A stretch of DNA of 64,000 bases from Tardiphaga sp. P9-11. GTDB lineage: Bacteria > Pseudomonadota > Alphaproteobacteria > Rhizobiales > Xanthobacteraceae. A program made the position numbers and the translations under genes. Positions 1 to 8,755 of the stretch are shown here, in pieces. Position 1 is the stretch's first letter, and every line of letters starts with the position of its first letter. The stretch is taken from the NCBI RefSeq assembly GCF_008329525.1, contig NZ_NPKQ01000001.1:1178001-1242000 (forward strand), given 5' to 3'. Under the pieces are notes generated by a model. The model ran no database searches. It was not told where the DNA came from and saw nothing but the letters and a program-made list of their open reading frames with translations.

Positions 1-2
1 TC

Positions 3-563
3 TATTTCGGTTTCGTCGGCGCCCTCTATGGCATGCAGTTCTGGCTGCCGCAGATCGTGAAGGCGTTCGGCTTCACCAATCTGCAGACCGGCTTCGTGAC
101 TGCGATCCCCTATCTGTTCGGCTCCATTGCCATGGTGCTGTGGGCTCAGCATTCCGACAAAACCCGCGAACGCGTCTGGCATGTCGGCCTGCCTCTGCTG
201 CTGACCGCCGTGGCGCTCGCGCTGTCCGGCATTTCCACCAATCCGACACTGACCATGGTCGCGCTGACGGTCGCCGCGATCGGTGTGTTCTGCACTTTTG
301 CATTGTTCTGGACGCTGCCGACCGCGTGGCTTAGCGGCACGGCGGCGGCCGGCGCCATCGCACTGATCAACTCGATCGGCAATCTTGCCGGTTTCGGCGG
401 TCCCTATCTGATTGGCTGGGTCAAGGAACTGACGGGCAGCACCTCGACCGGGCTTCTGGTGCTGGCGGCCATGCCGCTGGTGGCCGGCATCCTTGTGCTG
501 GCCGGCAATCACGGGACCACCACCGAATTTACCTCGGCAGGAAAGCCGGCCAAGGCGAAGTGA
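3..563 (+). CDS. MFS transporter, C-terminal part (5' end outside window)
   Basis: The frame is open from the window edge, so the start is missing and about 186 residues are visible. They contain hydrophobic segments typical of the second half of a 12-helix major facilitator protein, a basic cytoplasmic loop with the motif WAQHSDKTRERVWH, and a late segment ALINSIGNLAGFGGPYLIGW. This last segment resembles anion:cation symporter (ACS) family carriers for phthalate, hydroxyphenylacetate or tartrate-like organic acids. The inner-membrane location is inferred from hydrophobicity. The substrate cannot be told from this part. It ends about 110 bases before the RND efflux gene and is separated from it by a dyad, so it is probably not in that operon. 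Confidence 0.85.
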   Translation, partial: YFGFVGALYGMQFWLPQIVKAFGFTNLQTGFVTAIPYLFGSIAMVLWAQHSDKTRERVWHVGLPLLLTAVALALSGISTNPTLTMVALTVAAIGVFCTFALFWTLPTAWLSGTAAAGAIALINSIGNLAGFGGPYLIGWVKELTGSTSTGLLVLAAMPLVAGILVLAGNHGTTTEFTSAGKPAKAK

Positions 564-596
564 GGTATGTTGCGGTGCGTCAATCTGACGGGATTG

Positions 597-632
597 TGAC
601 CACTGACGATTATTGACATTCGTCATTGGTCA
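597..632. promoter_or_regulatory. 36-bp dyad, candidate TetR operator/promoter of the RND operon
   Basis: The left arm (597-609, TGACCACTGACGA) and right arm (620-632, TCGTCATTGGTCA) are inverted repeats matching at 12 of 13 positions, separated by a 10-base spacer. The spacer contains a consensus -35 hexamer TTGACA (613-618). It lies 44 bases before the adaptor ATG at 676. The TetR gene at the end of this operon is the obvious candidate ligand. No good -10 hexamer was found. Confidence 0.6.
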
Positions 633-675
633 GGCCTAAGTGTCCTCCGAACAGCCATTCGAAGGACGCCTCGCG

Positions 676-1782
676 ATGCTCGGCCACACCAAAGTCAACG
701 CTTTCCGCAAGCCATTTGCCGCCGCGCTCCTGTTGATCCCTGCTCTGGCTCTGGCTGGGTGCGGCAAGAAAACCGAGGCGGAAGCTAAGCCAACGCGCCC
801 CGTTCTGGTCGCGACCGTCCATTACGAACCGGAATCGCCGCAGCGCAGCTTCGTCGGCACCATTCGCCCGCGGATCGAGACCGATATGGGTTTTCGGGTG
901 ACCGGCAAGGTCGCCAAGCGTCTTGTCGAGGTCGGTCAGACCGTCGAGATCGGCCAGCCGCTGGCCACGCTCGATGAGGTCGATCTAAAGCTGCAGGCCG
1001 AGCAGGCTGTCGCCGAACTCAACGCATCGACGGGTGTGCTGGCCAATGCCAGTGCCGCCGAGGGCCGCGCAACCGAGCTGCGCGCCAAGGGCTGGTCCAC
1101 CCAGGCACAGCTCGATCAGGCTAAAGCTACGGGCGACGAAGCTCGTGCCCGCCTCAACCGTGCGGAGCGCTCGGTCGAACTCACCAAGAACAGCCTCTCT
1201 TATGCGACGTTGATCGCCGACACCCGCGGTGTTGTCACCGCGACGCTGGTCGATGCCGGTCAGGTCGTTGCCGCGGGGCAGGCCGCCATCCGTGTCGCGC
1301 GTTTCGGCGAGAAGGAGGCAGTGGTCTCCGTTCCGGAAACGCTGGTTGGCCGTGCCAAGGAAGGCAAGGCCAGCGTCACGTTGTGGTCCGAGCCCGGCAA
1401 GCAATATGCCGCCAAGCTGCGTGAACTCGCGCCCAATGCCGACACCGCGACCCGTACCTATCTCGCCAAGTTCTCGCTGCCCGAGGCCGACGACAAGGTC
1501 TCGCTCGGTATGACGGCGACGCTGACACTCTCCGATCCCGCCACCGAACGCGTTGCGCGCGTGCCGCTCTCGGCACTGTTCAGCCAAGGCAACACCCCGT
1601 CGCTCTACGTCGTGAGCGCATCGGGCGATGTCGCACTGCAGCCGGTCAAGGTGAAGTCCTATGAGAGCAACGACGTCATCATCTCGGGTGGCGTCGATGA
1701 AGGTGCCAAGATCGTGACGCTCGGGGTGCAGAAACTGGACCCTGCGTTGAAGGTCCATGTCGTTTCCGCATTGTCGTTTTAA
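676..1782 (+). CDS. RND efflux periplasmic adaptor lipoprotein (MFP family)
   Basis: This is a periplasmic membrane fusion protein that would link an inner-membrane RND pump to an outer-membrane channel. The ATG at 676 is preferred over the in-frame GTG at 640 because AAGGA lies at 662-666 with 9-base spacing, and because a -35 element lies at 613-618. From this start the protein has 368 residues with a lipoprotein signal ending LALAGC (lipid-attached Cys29). A biotinyl-lipoyl-like half (GFRVTGKVAKRLVEVGQTV), a helical hairpin rich in Ala/Glu and a beta-barrel region follow in the usual order. The pump gene starts 27 bases downstream. No outer-membrane channel gene is present locally, so a TolC-type partner from elsewhere is assumed. 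Confidence 0.9.
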   Translation: MLGHTKVNAFRKPFAAALLLIPALALAGCGKKTEAEAKPTRPVLVATVHYEPESPQRSFVGTIRPRIETDMGFRVTGKVAKRLVEVGQTVEIGQPLATLDEVDLKLQAEQAVAELNASTGVLANASAAEGRATELRAKGWSTQAQLDQAKATGDEARARLNRAERSVELTKNSLSYATLIADTRGVVTATLVDAGQVVAAGQAAIRVARFGEKEAVVSVPETLVGRAKEGKASVTLWSEPGKQYAAKLRELAPNADTATRTYLAKFSLPEADDKVSLGMTATLTLSDPATERVARVPLSALFSQGNTPSLYVVSASGDVALQPVKVKSYESNDVIISGGVDEGAKIVTLGVQKLDPALKVHVVSALSF

Positions 1783-1809
1783 GACGCTCGCATTCAAAGG
1801 ACGAAGCCG

Positions 1810-4800
1810 ATGCATCGCTTCAACCTCTCCGCCTGGGCCGTCGCTCATCCCGCGCTGATCCTGTTTCTGATCATCGCGCTCGGCGTCGGTGGCTTCTTCT
1901 CTTACGAGAAGCTCGGCCGAGCCGAAGACCCGTCCTTCACGGTGAAGGTGGTCAACGTCACGGCGATCTGGCCGGGCGCGACCGCCAAGGAAATGCAGGA
2001 GCAGGTTGCAGATCCCATCGAGAAAAAGATGCAGGAGCTGCCTTACTTCGACAAGGTGCAGACCTATTCCAAGCCGAACTTCACGGCGCTGCAGGTTACA
2101 TTCAAGGACAACGCGCCGGCCAAGGACGTGCCGTTCCTGTTCTATCTGCTGCGCAAGAAGCTCGCCGACGTGCAGGGCAGCCTGCCGGCCAATCTGGTCG
2201 GGCCAACGGTCAATGACGAGTTCAGCGACGTCGATTCCATTCTCTACATGATGACTGGCGATGGCGCCGACTTCGCGCAGTTGAAGAAGGTTGCCGAAGG
2301 CCTGCGCCAGCGTCTGTTGAAGGTGAAGGGTGTCACCAAGGTCAATCTCTACGGCACCCAGGACGAACGCATCTTCGTCGAATTCTCCCATGCCAAGCTG
2401 GCAACGCTCGGCATCACGCCGCAGACGCTGTTCGACTCGCTTGCCAAGCAGAACGCGATCCAGCCGGCAGGCACGGTAGAAACCTCGTCGCAGCGCGTAC
2501 CGCTGCGCGTCACCGGCGCGCTCGATGGCGTGAAGACGGTGGCGGAGACGCCGGTGGAGAGCAACGGACGCACGTTCCGCCTCGGCGATATCGCGACGGT
2601 GAGCCACGGCTTCGTCGACCCGCCGGATTTCAAGGTTCGCCAGAAGGGCAAGTATGCGCTTGGCGTTGGCGTGGTGACGGCCAACGGCGCCAATATTCTC
2701 GAACTCGGCAAGGACGTCGAGAACGCCAAGAACGAATTCATGGGGGCGGTGCCACAGGGCGTCGAGGTCGAACAGATCGCCGATCAGCCGCTGGTGGTCG
2801 AACATGCCGTTGGCGAATTCACGCACTCGTTCATCGAGGCCCTGGGGATTGTGCTGTTCGTCAGCTTCCTTGCGCTCGGCTGGCGCACCGGCATCGTGGT
2901 CGCACTGTCGGTGCCACTGGTGCTCGGTATTGTCTTCATGGTCATGAATGCGATGGGCATGGACCTGCATCGCATCACGCTCGGCGCGTTGATCATCGCG
3001 CTCGGCCTTCTGGTCGACGACGCGATTATTGCGGTCGAGATGATGGTGGTGAAGATGGAGCAGGGCTGGGACCGCGTCCGCGCGGCGTCCTTCGCCTGGG
3101 AGTCGACGGCGTTTCCGATGCTCACGGGTACGCTGATCACGGCTGTCGGTTTCCTGCCGATCGGCTTTGCCAATTCCGCAGTCGGCGAATATGCCGGTGG
3201 CATCTTCTGGGTGGTCGCGATTGCGCTGATCGCCTCATGGTTCGTCGCGGTGATCTTCACGCCCTATATCGGCGTCAAGCTGCTGCCGAACTTCGCCGCT
3301 CACGGCAAGGCCAATCACGATCCGCATGCGGTCTATGAGACGCGCATCTATCGCGGTCTGCGCAGCGTCGTGCAGTGGTGCGTCACGCACCGCATCAAGG
3401 TGGTAGCTGCCACGGTCGGCATCTTCATCGCCGCCATTGTCGGTTTCGGCCATGTCCAGCAGCAGTTTTTCCCGCTGTCTGAGCGCCCCGAACTGTTCCT
3501 GCAGCTGCGCCTGCCGGAAGGCACGGCTTTTGGCGTTACCGAAAAGGCGGTCAAGGACGCCGAGAAGCTGCTCAAGGACGACAAGGACATTGCCACTTAT
3601 ACGGCCTATGTCGGCCGCGGCTCGCCGCGCTTTTGGCTCGGCCTCAATCCGCAGCTCCCGAACGAGGCCTTCGCCGAGATCGTGATCGTGTCCAAGGATG
3701 TCGAGGCACGTGAGCGCATCAAGTCCAAGATCGAGAAGGCCGTCGCCGATGGCCAGCTGTCGGAAGCACGCGTGCGCGTCGATCGCTTCAATTTCGGTCC
3801 GCCGGTCGGTTTCCCCGTCCAGTTCCGCGTCATCGGGCCAGATACCGCGACCGTGCGCGATATCGCTTACAAGGTGCGCGAAGTAATGCGCGCCAACAAG
3901 AATATGGTCGATCCGCAGCTCGACTGGAACGAGCAAACGCCTTCTCTCAGGCTGGTGGTCGACCAGGACCGCGCCCGTGCGCTCGGCCTGACGCCGCAGG
4001 AGTTGTCACAATCCCTGGCGATGCTGATCTCCGGCGCGTCGGTCACGACCGTGCGTGACGGCATCGAGAAGGTTGGCGTCGTTGCCCGTGCCGTTCCGTC
4101 GGAACGCCTTGATCTCGGCCGTGTGGGCGATCTCACCATCATCTCGCGCAACGGCGTCCCGGTGCCGCTGTCGCAGGTGGCGAAGATCGAATACGCCCAT
4201 GAGGAGCCGATCCTCTGGCGCCGTAACCGCGACATGGCGATCACCGTGCGCGGCGACGTCGTCGATGGCGTGCAGCCGCCGGATGTCACCAACCAGATCT
4301 GGCCGCAGTTGCAGCAGATCCGCGACAGCCTGCAGCCGGCCTATCGCATTGAGATTGGCGGCGCGGTGGAAGAATCCAGCAAGGGCAATGCCTCGATCGC
4401 CGTGCTGTTTCCGCTGATGATGATCATCATGCTGACGCTGCTGATGGTGCAGTTGCAGAGCTTCTCGCGGTTGATCCTGGTGTTCCTGACGGCGCCGCTC
4501 GGCATCGTCGGTGCCTCTTTGGCGCTGAACGTTGCCAACAAGCCGTTCGGCTTCGTGGCGCTGCTCGGCCTGATCGCACTCGCGGGTATGATCATGCGCA
4601 ACGCCGTCATTTTGGTGGACCAGATCGAAACCGATGTGCGGCACGGCCTGACCCGCCGTGAAGCCATCGTCGAGGCGACCGTGCGCCGTGCGCGTCCGGT
4701 CATCCTGACAGCGCTGGCGGCCATTCTGGCGATGATCCCGCTGTCGCGCTCGGCCTTCTGGGGCCCGATGGCGGTCACCATCATGGGTGGATTGTTTGTG

Positions 4801-4950
4801 GCGACGTTCTTGACGTTGTTGTATCTCCCGGGTCTCTATGCCCTATGGTTTCGCAAGAGTCTGGATGAACGCGGATCGGGCGAGGATGTCGATCATCACG
4901 CACCGCAACATCATGACAAGCAACAGGCCTTTCCGCTTGCTGCCGAATAA
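1810..4950 (+). CDS. RND multidrug efflux pump, inner-membrane permease (AcrB/MexB superfamily)
   Basis: At 1046 residues this is full length for the HAE1 family. The N-terminal helix is followed by a large periplasmic domain, a central bundle of membrane helices, a second periplasmic domain and a C-terminal bundle. The proton-relay motif of helix 4 is visible as GLLVDDAIIAVE with the two Asp at residues 403-404. The subfamily looks closer to short-spaced efflux pumps with a lipoprotein adaptor than to AcrB itself. The C-terminal tail is His-rich (DVDHHAPQHHDKQ). Substrates cannot be predicted. It sits between the adaptor and a TetR repressor gene, a standard arrangement for inducible drug or solvent efflux. 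Confidence 0.93.
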   Translation: MHRFNLSAWAVAHPALILFLIIALGVGGFFSYEKLGRAEDPSFTVKVVNVTAIWPGATAKEMQEQVADPIEKKMQELPYFDKVQTYSKPNFTALQVTFKDNAPAKDVPFLFYLLRKKLADVQGSLPANLVGPTVNDEFSDVDSILYMMTGDGADFAQLKKVAEGLRQRLLKVKGVTKVNLYGTQDERIFVEFSHAKLATLGITPQTLFDSLAKQNAIQPAGTVETSSQRVPLRVTGALDGVKTVAETPVESNGRTFRLGDIATVSHGFVDPPDFKVRQKGKYALGVGVVTANGANILELGKDVENAKNEFMGAVPQGVEVEQIADQPLVVEHAVGEFTHSFIEALGIVLFVSFLALGWRTGIVVALSVPLVLGIVFMVMNAMGMDLHRITLGALIIALGLLVDDAIIAVEMMVVKMEQGWDRVRAASFAWESTAFPMLTGTLITAVGFLPIGFANSAVGEYAGGIFWVVAIALIASWFVAVIFTPYIGVKLLPNFAAHGKANHDPHAVYETRIYRGLRSVVQWCVTHRIKVVAATVGIFIAAIVGFGHVQQQFFPLSERPELFLQLRLPEGTAFGVTEKAVKDAEKLLKDDKDIATYTAYVGRGSPRFWLGLNPQLPNEAFAEIVIVSKDVEARERIKSKIEKAVADGQLSEARVRVDRFNFGPPVGFPVQFRVIGPDTATVRDIAYKVREVMRANKNMVDPQLDWNEQTPSLRLVVDQDRARALGLTPQELSQSLAMLISGASVTTVRDGIEKVGVVARAVPSERLDLGRVGDLTIISRNGVPVPLSQVAKIEYAHEEPILWRRNRDMAITVRGDVVDGVQPPDVTNQIWPQLQQIRDSLQPAYRIEIGGAVEESSKGNASIAVLFPLMMIIMLTLLMVQLQSFSRLILVFLTAPLGIVGASLALNVANKPFGFVALLGLIALAGMIMRNAVILVDQIETDVRHGLTRREAIVEATVRRARPVILTALAAILAMIPLSRSAFWGPMAVTIMGGLFVATFLTLLYLPGLYALWFRKSLDERGSGEDVDHHAPQHHDKQQAFPLAAE

Positions 4951-4969
4951 CTGAAGATTGCACTCCGAG

Positions 4970-5569
4970 ATGACTCTGATTTCTGATCACGTTGAAGCCG
5001 ATATGCGGGGCCGCATCGTTGTGGTCGCGGAAAAGCTGTTTCGCGAGCTCGGCTACCAAAAGACCACCGTCGCGGATATCGCGAAGGTGCTGCGGATGTC
5101 GCCGGCCAATGTCTATCGCTTCTTCGATTCGAAGAGGTCGATTATTTCGGCGGTAGCGCAGCGGCTGATGGGCGAGGTCGAGGAGGCCGCGCAGGTCATC
5201 ATTGCCCACCCGCAGCCGGCGTCCGAGCAGTTGCGCGAATTGCTGACCTCGATCCACCAAATGAATGCCGAACGCTATGTCGGCGACGCCAAGCTGCATG
5301 AGATGGTCGCCATCGCCATGGAAGAGAGCTGGGACGTCTGCACCGCCCATATGGAGCGCATCACAGGCACCATCGGCGCCGTGATCGCGCAGGGCGCAGC
5401 CAAAGGCGAATTCCACGCCCCCGATGTCGAGCTGGCGGCGATGTGCGCCTTCACCGCGATGATGCGGTTCTTCCATCCGCAGATGATCGCCCAATGCGCT
5501 ACCAAGCCGGGGCCGAGCCTGGACCAGATGATCGACTTCGTTCTTGCCGGGTTGGCCCCGCGGGGCTAG
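4970..5569 (+). CDS. TetR family transcriptional regulator of the RND operon
   Basis: The 199-residue product has the TetR N-terminal helix-turn-helix (TTVADIAKVLRMSPANVYRF, about residues 34-53) and an all-helical ligand domain. The start is taken as the ATG at 4970; an in-frame TTG at 4958 is the alternative. It lies 19 bases after the pump gene on the same strand, so it is probably co-transcribed and would form a feedback loop through the dyad at 597-632. The C-terminal domain resembles the TetR_C subgroup found with alphaproteobacterial RND pumps, but the ligand is unknown. Confidence 0.88.
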   Translation: MTLISDHVEADMRGRIVVVAEKLFRELGYQKTTVADIAKVLRMSPANVYRFFDSKRSIISAVAQRLMGEVEEAAQVIIAHPQPASEQLRELLTSIHQMNAERYVGDAKLHEMVAIAMEESWDVCTAHMERITGTIGAVIAQGAAKGEFHAPDVELAAMCAFTAMMRFFHPQMIAQCATKPGPSLDQMIDFVLAGLAPRG

Positions 5570-5605
5570 ACGATCTCTCTGACGTTAATTCAGGGGATCT
5601 TCCGC

Positions 5606-6229
5606 GTGACCGCATTCGATCTGCATTCCTACGAGCCCGTCAACGGCCACGGCCTCAAGCACGATCCCTTCAATGCCATTATCGGTCCGCGTCCGATCGG
5701 GTGGGTCTCCTCCCGGGATGCCAATGGACACGTCAATCTGGCGCCGTACAGCTTCTTCAACGCCTTCAACTACACGCCGCCGCTGATCGGCTTCTCCAGC
5801 ATCGGGATCAAGGACTCCGCCCGCAACATGCAGGCGACGAAGGAATTCGTCTGGAATCTGGCCACCATGGATCTGGCGAAGCAGATGAACGCGACGGCCG
5901 CGAGTGTTGGCCCGGAAGTGGATGAATTCGAGATCGCCGGCCTGACGCCGGTGCCGAGCAAGCTGGTGAACGTGCCCCGTGTCGGCGAAGCCCGGGTCGC
6001 CTTCGAATGCAAAGTGACCCAGATCATCGAGCTCAAGGGCGCCAACGGTGCTTCGGCCAACGCCTTCCTCACCATGGGTGAGGTGGTTGCCGTCCATATC
6101 GACAAGACCCTGATCGTGGATGGCGTGTACCAAACCGCGCTCGCCGGCCCGATCCTGCGCGCCGGTCGCCGCGGGGATTACTTCCACATCAAGCAGGATG
6201 CCATGTTCGAGATGGCCCGCCCGGACTGA
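5606..6229 (+). CDS. Flavin reductase family protein (FMN-binding split barrel)
   Basis: This 207-residue protein belongs to the DIM6/NTAB flavoprotein group. The conserved opening IIGPRPIGWVSSRDANGHVN is the typical FMN-binding strand-loop, followed by the APYSFFNAFNYTPPLIGF segment. Family members bind FMN and either reduce flavin for a partner oxygenase or act as esterase-like flavoproteins, so the exact reaction is open. The GTG start is supported by AGGGGA at 5592-5597. It follows the TetR gene by 36 bases and could be read through from the efflux operon, but no functional link is evident. Confidence 0.85.
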   Translation: MTAFDLHSYEPVNGHGLKHDPFNAIIGPRPIGWVSSRDANGHVNLAPYSFFNAFNYTPPLIGFSSIGIKDSARNMQATKEFVWNLATMDLAKQMNATAASVGPEVDEFEIAGLTPVPSKLVNVPRVGEARVAFECKVTQIIELKGANGASANAFLTMGEVVAVHIDKTLIVDGVYQTALAGPILRAGRRGDYFHIKQDAMFEMARPD

Positions 6230-6340
6230 GGCTGGCTATTCTTCCGGCGTTTGGGTCGCGCGACCACTGGTCACGCGGTGAGAAATCGCCTTTCGGGAAC
6301 CGTTGCGGTATCCTGCCGTTAATGATGGCTCGATGCTGTC

Positions 6341-6370
6341 AGTTTTCGCTTAAATATCAATGCGAAAGCT
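6341..6370. promoter_or_regulatory. Dyad upstream of the beta-oxidation operon
   Basis: AGTTTTCGC (6341-6349) and GCGAAAGCT (6362-6370) are inverted repeats matching at 8 of 9 positions around an AT-rich 12-base spacer. This lies in the 236-base gap before the FadE-like gene and is the only obvious operator-like signal there. The regulator is unknown. Confidence 0.4.
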
Positions 6371-6465
6371 AAGGTGACACGGATACCGTCCTGCTAAGAG
6401 CGTCCGCCTTTTGGCGCCCGCGGTCCGCCTGGACTGCCGGTCGCCTCGATCGAGAGGAAGCCTCC

Positions 6466-8742
6466 ATGAGCTCATCCAGCTTGCGCCGCGACTATCTCAC
6501 CAAGCCGATCTTCGGTTGGGCCAAGAGCGCGTTGCCGAAGATGTCGGACACCGAGCGCGAGGCGCTGGAAGCCGGCGACGTCTGGTGGGATGCGGATCTG
6601 TTCACCGGCAATCCGGACTGGGCTAAGCTGCTCGCGGTGAAGCCGGCGAAGCTCACGGATGAAGAGCAGGCCTTCATGACCGGGCCGGTCGATCGTCTCT
6701 GCGAGATGATCGACGACTGGAAGATCAATTGGGAATTGCGCGACCTGCCGCCCGAGGTCTGGGACTTCATCAAGCGCGAAAAATTCTTCGGCATGATCAT
6801 TCCGAAGGAATTTGGCGGCCTCGGCTTCTCGCCCTATGCCCATTCTGAAGTGGTACGCAAAATCTCGTCGCGCTCAGTAGTTGCCGCTGTCACTGTGATG
6901 GTGCCCAACTCATTAGGCCCCGGCGAACTGCTGATGAAATTCGGCACCGACGAACAGCGCCGACGCTGGCTGCCGCGCCTTGCCGATGGGCGCGACATCC
7001 CCTGCTTTGGCCTCACTAGCCCGGAAGCGGGCTCGGACGCGGCGTCGATGATCGACAGCGGCATCATCTGCAAGGGCACGTTCGAAGGCCAGGAGGTTCT
7101 GGGTTTGCGCCTCAACTGGCACAAGCGCTATATCACGCTCGGCCCGGTCGCGACGCTGATCGGTCTGGCCTTCAAGGCCTATGACCCCGATCATCTGGTC
7201 GGCAATCAGGGCGAGCTTGGCATTACCGTCGCGCTGATCCCGCACAACCTGCCGGGTGTCGAGATCGGTCAGCGTCATCTGCCGTCCATGCAGGTGTTCC
7301 AGAACGGTCCGAACTGGGGCCGCGATGTCTTCATCCCGCTCGACTACATCATCGGCGGTCAGGAACGTCTGGGGCAGGGCTGGAAGATGCTGATGTCGGC
7401 GCTCGCCGCCGGTCGTGGCATCTCATTGCCGTCGCTGTCCGCGGCCGGTGCCGCCTATGCCGCGCGCACCACCGGTGCCTATGCCCGCATCCGCGAACAG
7501 TTCAACATTTCGATCAGCAAGTTTGAGGGCATCGAGGAGCCGCTCGCCCGCATCGCCGGCACGGCCTATCTGCTCGACGCTGCGCGGCGCCTGACCTCGG
7601 CAGCGCTCAATCTGGGCCATCATCCCGCGGTCATCTCCGGCATCATGAAGCTGCATGCCACCGAACGCATGCGCCTCGCCATCGACGATGCCATGGACAT
7701 CCATGGTGGCAAGGCCGTGATCGATGGGCCGCAGAACTATATGGGCAATCTCTATCGCGCGGTGCCGGTGGGCATCACGGTTGAGGGCGCTAATATCCTG
7801 ACGCGCAATCTCATCGTGTTCGGACAAGGCGCCATCCGTGCGCATCCTTATCTGCTGCAGGAAATGAATGCGCTCGGCGATCCCGACAAGGCGAAGGGTC
7901 TCGACGCCTTCGACACCGCGTTCTGGAAACATATCGGCCACAGCGTCATCACGCTGTTCCGCGCCTGGGCGCGTAGCTGGACTGGCGGGATGTTCGCGCC
8001 GGCGCCGGATGCGGGCGATGCCACGCAGTTCTATCGCCAGCTCTCGCGCTATTCGTCGGCATTCGCACTCTGCGCCGACATGGCGTTGCTGACGCTTGGC
8101 GGAGCATTGAAGCGCAAGGAAATGCTGTCGGCGCGGTTCGGCGATATTCTCTCCGAGCTCTATCTGCTCTCGGCTGCGCTGAAGCGCTGGGAGGACGAAG
8201 GCCGTCAGCAGGATGACCTGCCGGCGCTTGAATGGTGTATGGCGTCCGGCTTCAAGACCATCGAGAACCGCTTTGCGGAGATTCTGGCCAACCTGCCGAA
8301 CCGCTTTGTCGCCCGCATCCTCAAATTCATCGTGCAGCCCTATGGCGCCTCGGTACTTGGGCCTTCGGATCGCGTGGTGCATCGCTGCGCCCAGATGATC
8401 CTGGAGCCATCGGCCACACGCGATCGCCTGACGCCGGACCTTTCGCATGTTGACGACGATCGCGGGCTGGCGCGGCTGGAGAAGGCGTTCAAACTGGTGA
8501 CATCGAGTGACGATATTGCCAAGCGCATCCGGACGGCGAAGCTGAAGAACTGGAAGGATGCAGTGGCACAGGGCGTCATCACCCAGGCGGAAGGCGAGAA
8601 GCTCGCCGCCGCGCAGGAAGCCGTCAAGCTGGTGATCGAGGTCGATCACTTCGCGCCGGAAGAGCTGTCGCCGGGCTACAAGAAGTCCGATAACGTGCAC
8701 CAGTTCTTCCAGGAACTTGGTGAGCAGCGGGCAGCAAGCTGA
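6466..8742 (+). CDS. FadE-type acyl-CoA dehydrogenase
   Basis: This 758-residue protein catalyses the first step of fatty acid beta-oxidation, FAD-dependent dehydrogenation of acyl-CoA to trans-2-enoyl-CoA. It has the length and layout of the gammaproteobacterial FadE group rather than the 380-residue mammalian type: an N-terminal extension, an acyl-CoA dehydrogenase core (FGLTSPEAGSDAASM near 180-195, ITVEGANILTRNLIVFGQGA near 440-460) and a long C-terminal FadE extension (DUF1974-like). The gene leads an operon with thiolase, a FadB/J-like enzyme and a thioesterase, which together supply a complete cycle. GAGAGGAAG at 6452-6460 is a plausible ribosome binding site. Confidence 0.93.
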   Translation: MSSSSLRRDYLTKPIFGWAKSALPKMSDTEREALEAGDVWWDADLFTGNPDWAKLLAVKPAKLTDEEQAFMTGPVDRLCEMIDDWKINWELRDLPPEVWDFIKREKFFGMIIPKEFGGLGFSPYAHSEVVRKISSRSVVAAVTVMVPNSLGPGELLMKFGTDEQRRRWLPRLADGRDIPCFGLTSPEAGSDAASMIDSGIICKGTFEGQEVLGLRLNWHKRYITLGPVATLIGLAFKAYDPDHLVGNQGELGITVALIPHNLPGVEIGQRHLPSMQVFQNGPNWGRDVFIPLDYIIGGQERLGQGWKMLMSALAAGRGISLPSLSAAGAAYAARTTGAYARIREQFNISISKFEGIEEPLARIAGTAYLLDAARRLTSAALNLGHHPAVISGIMKLHATERMRLAIDDAMDIHGGKAVIDGPQNYMGNLYRAVPVGITVEGANILTRNLIVFGQGAIRAHPYLLQEMNALGDPDKAKGLDAFDTAFWKHIGHSVITLFRAWARSWTGGMFAPAPDAGDATQFYRQLSRYSSAFALCADMALLTLGGALKRKEMLSARFGDILSELYLLSAALKRWEDEGRQQDDLPALEWCMASGFKTIENRFAEILANLPNRFVARILKFIVQPYGASVLGPSDRVVHRCAQMILEPSATRDRLTPDLSHVDDDRGLARLEKAFKLVTSSDDIAKRIRTAKLKNWKDAVAQGVITQAEGEKLAAAQEAVKLVIEVDHFAPEELSPGYKKSDNVHQFFQELGEQRAAS

Positions 8743-8755
8743 TGGCAAGACTCTC

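Noticed and set aside
985-2970. 661-aa minus-strand open frame
   Set aside because: Antisense to the adaptor and pump genes; composition is rich in His/Arg/Asp without domains, as expected of a GC-rich shadow frame.
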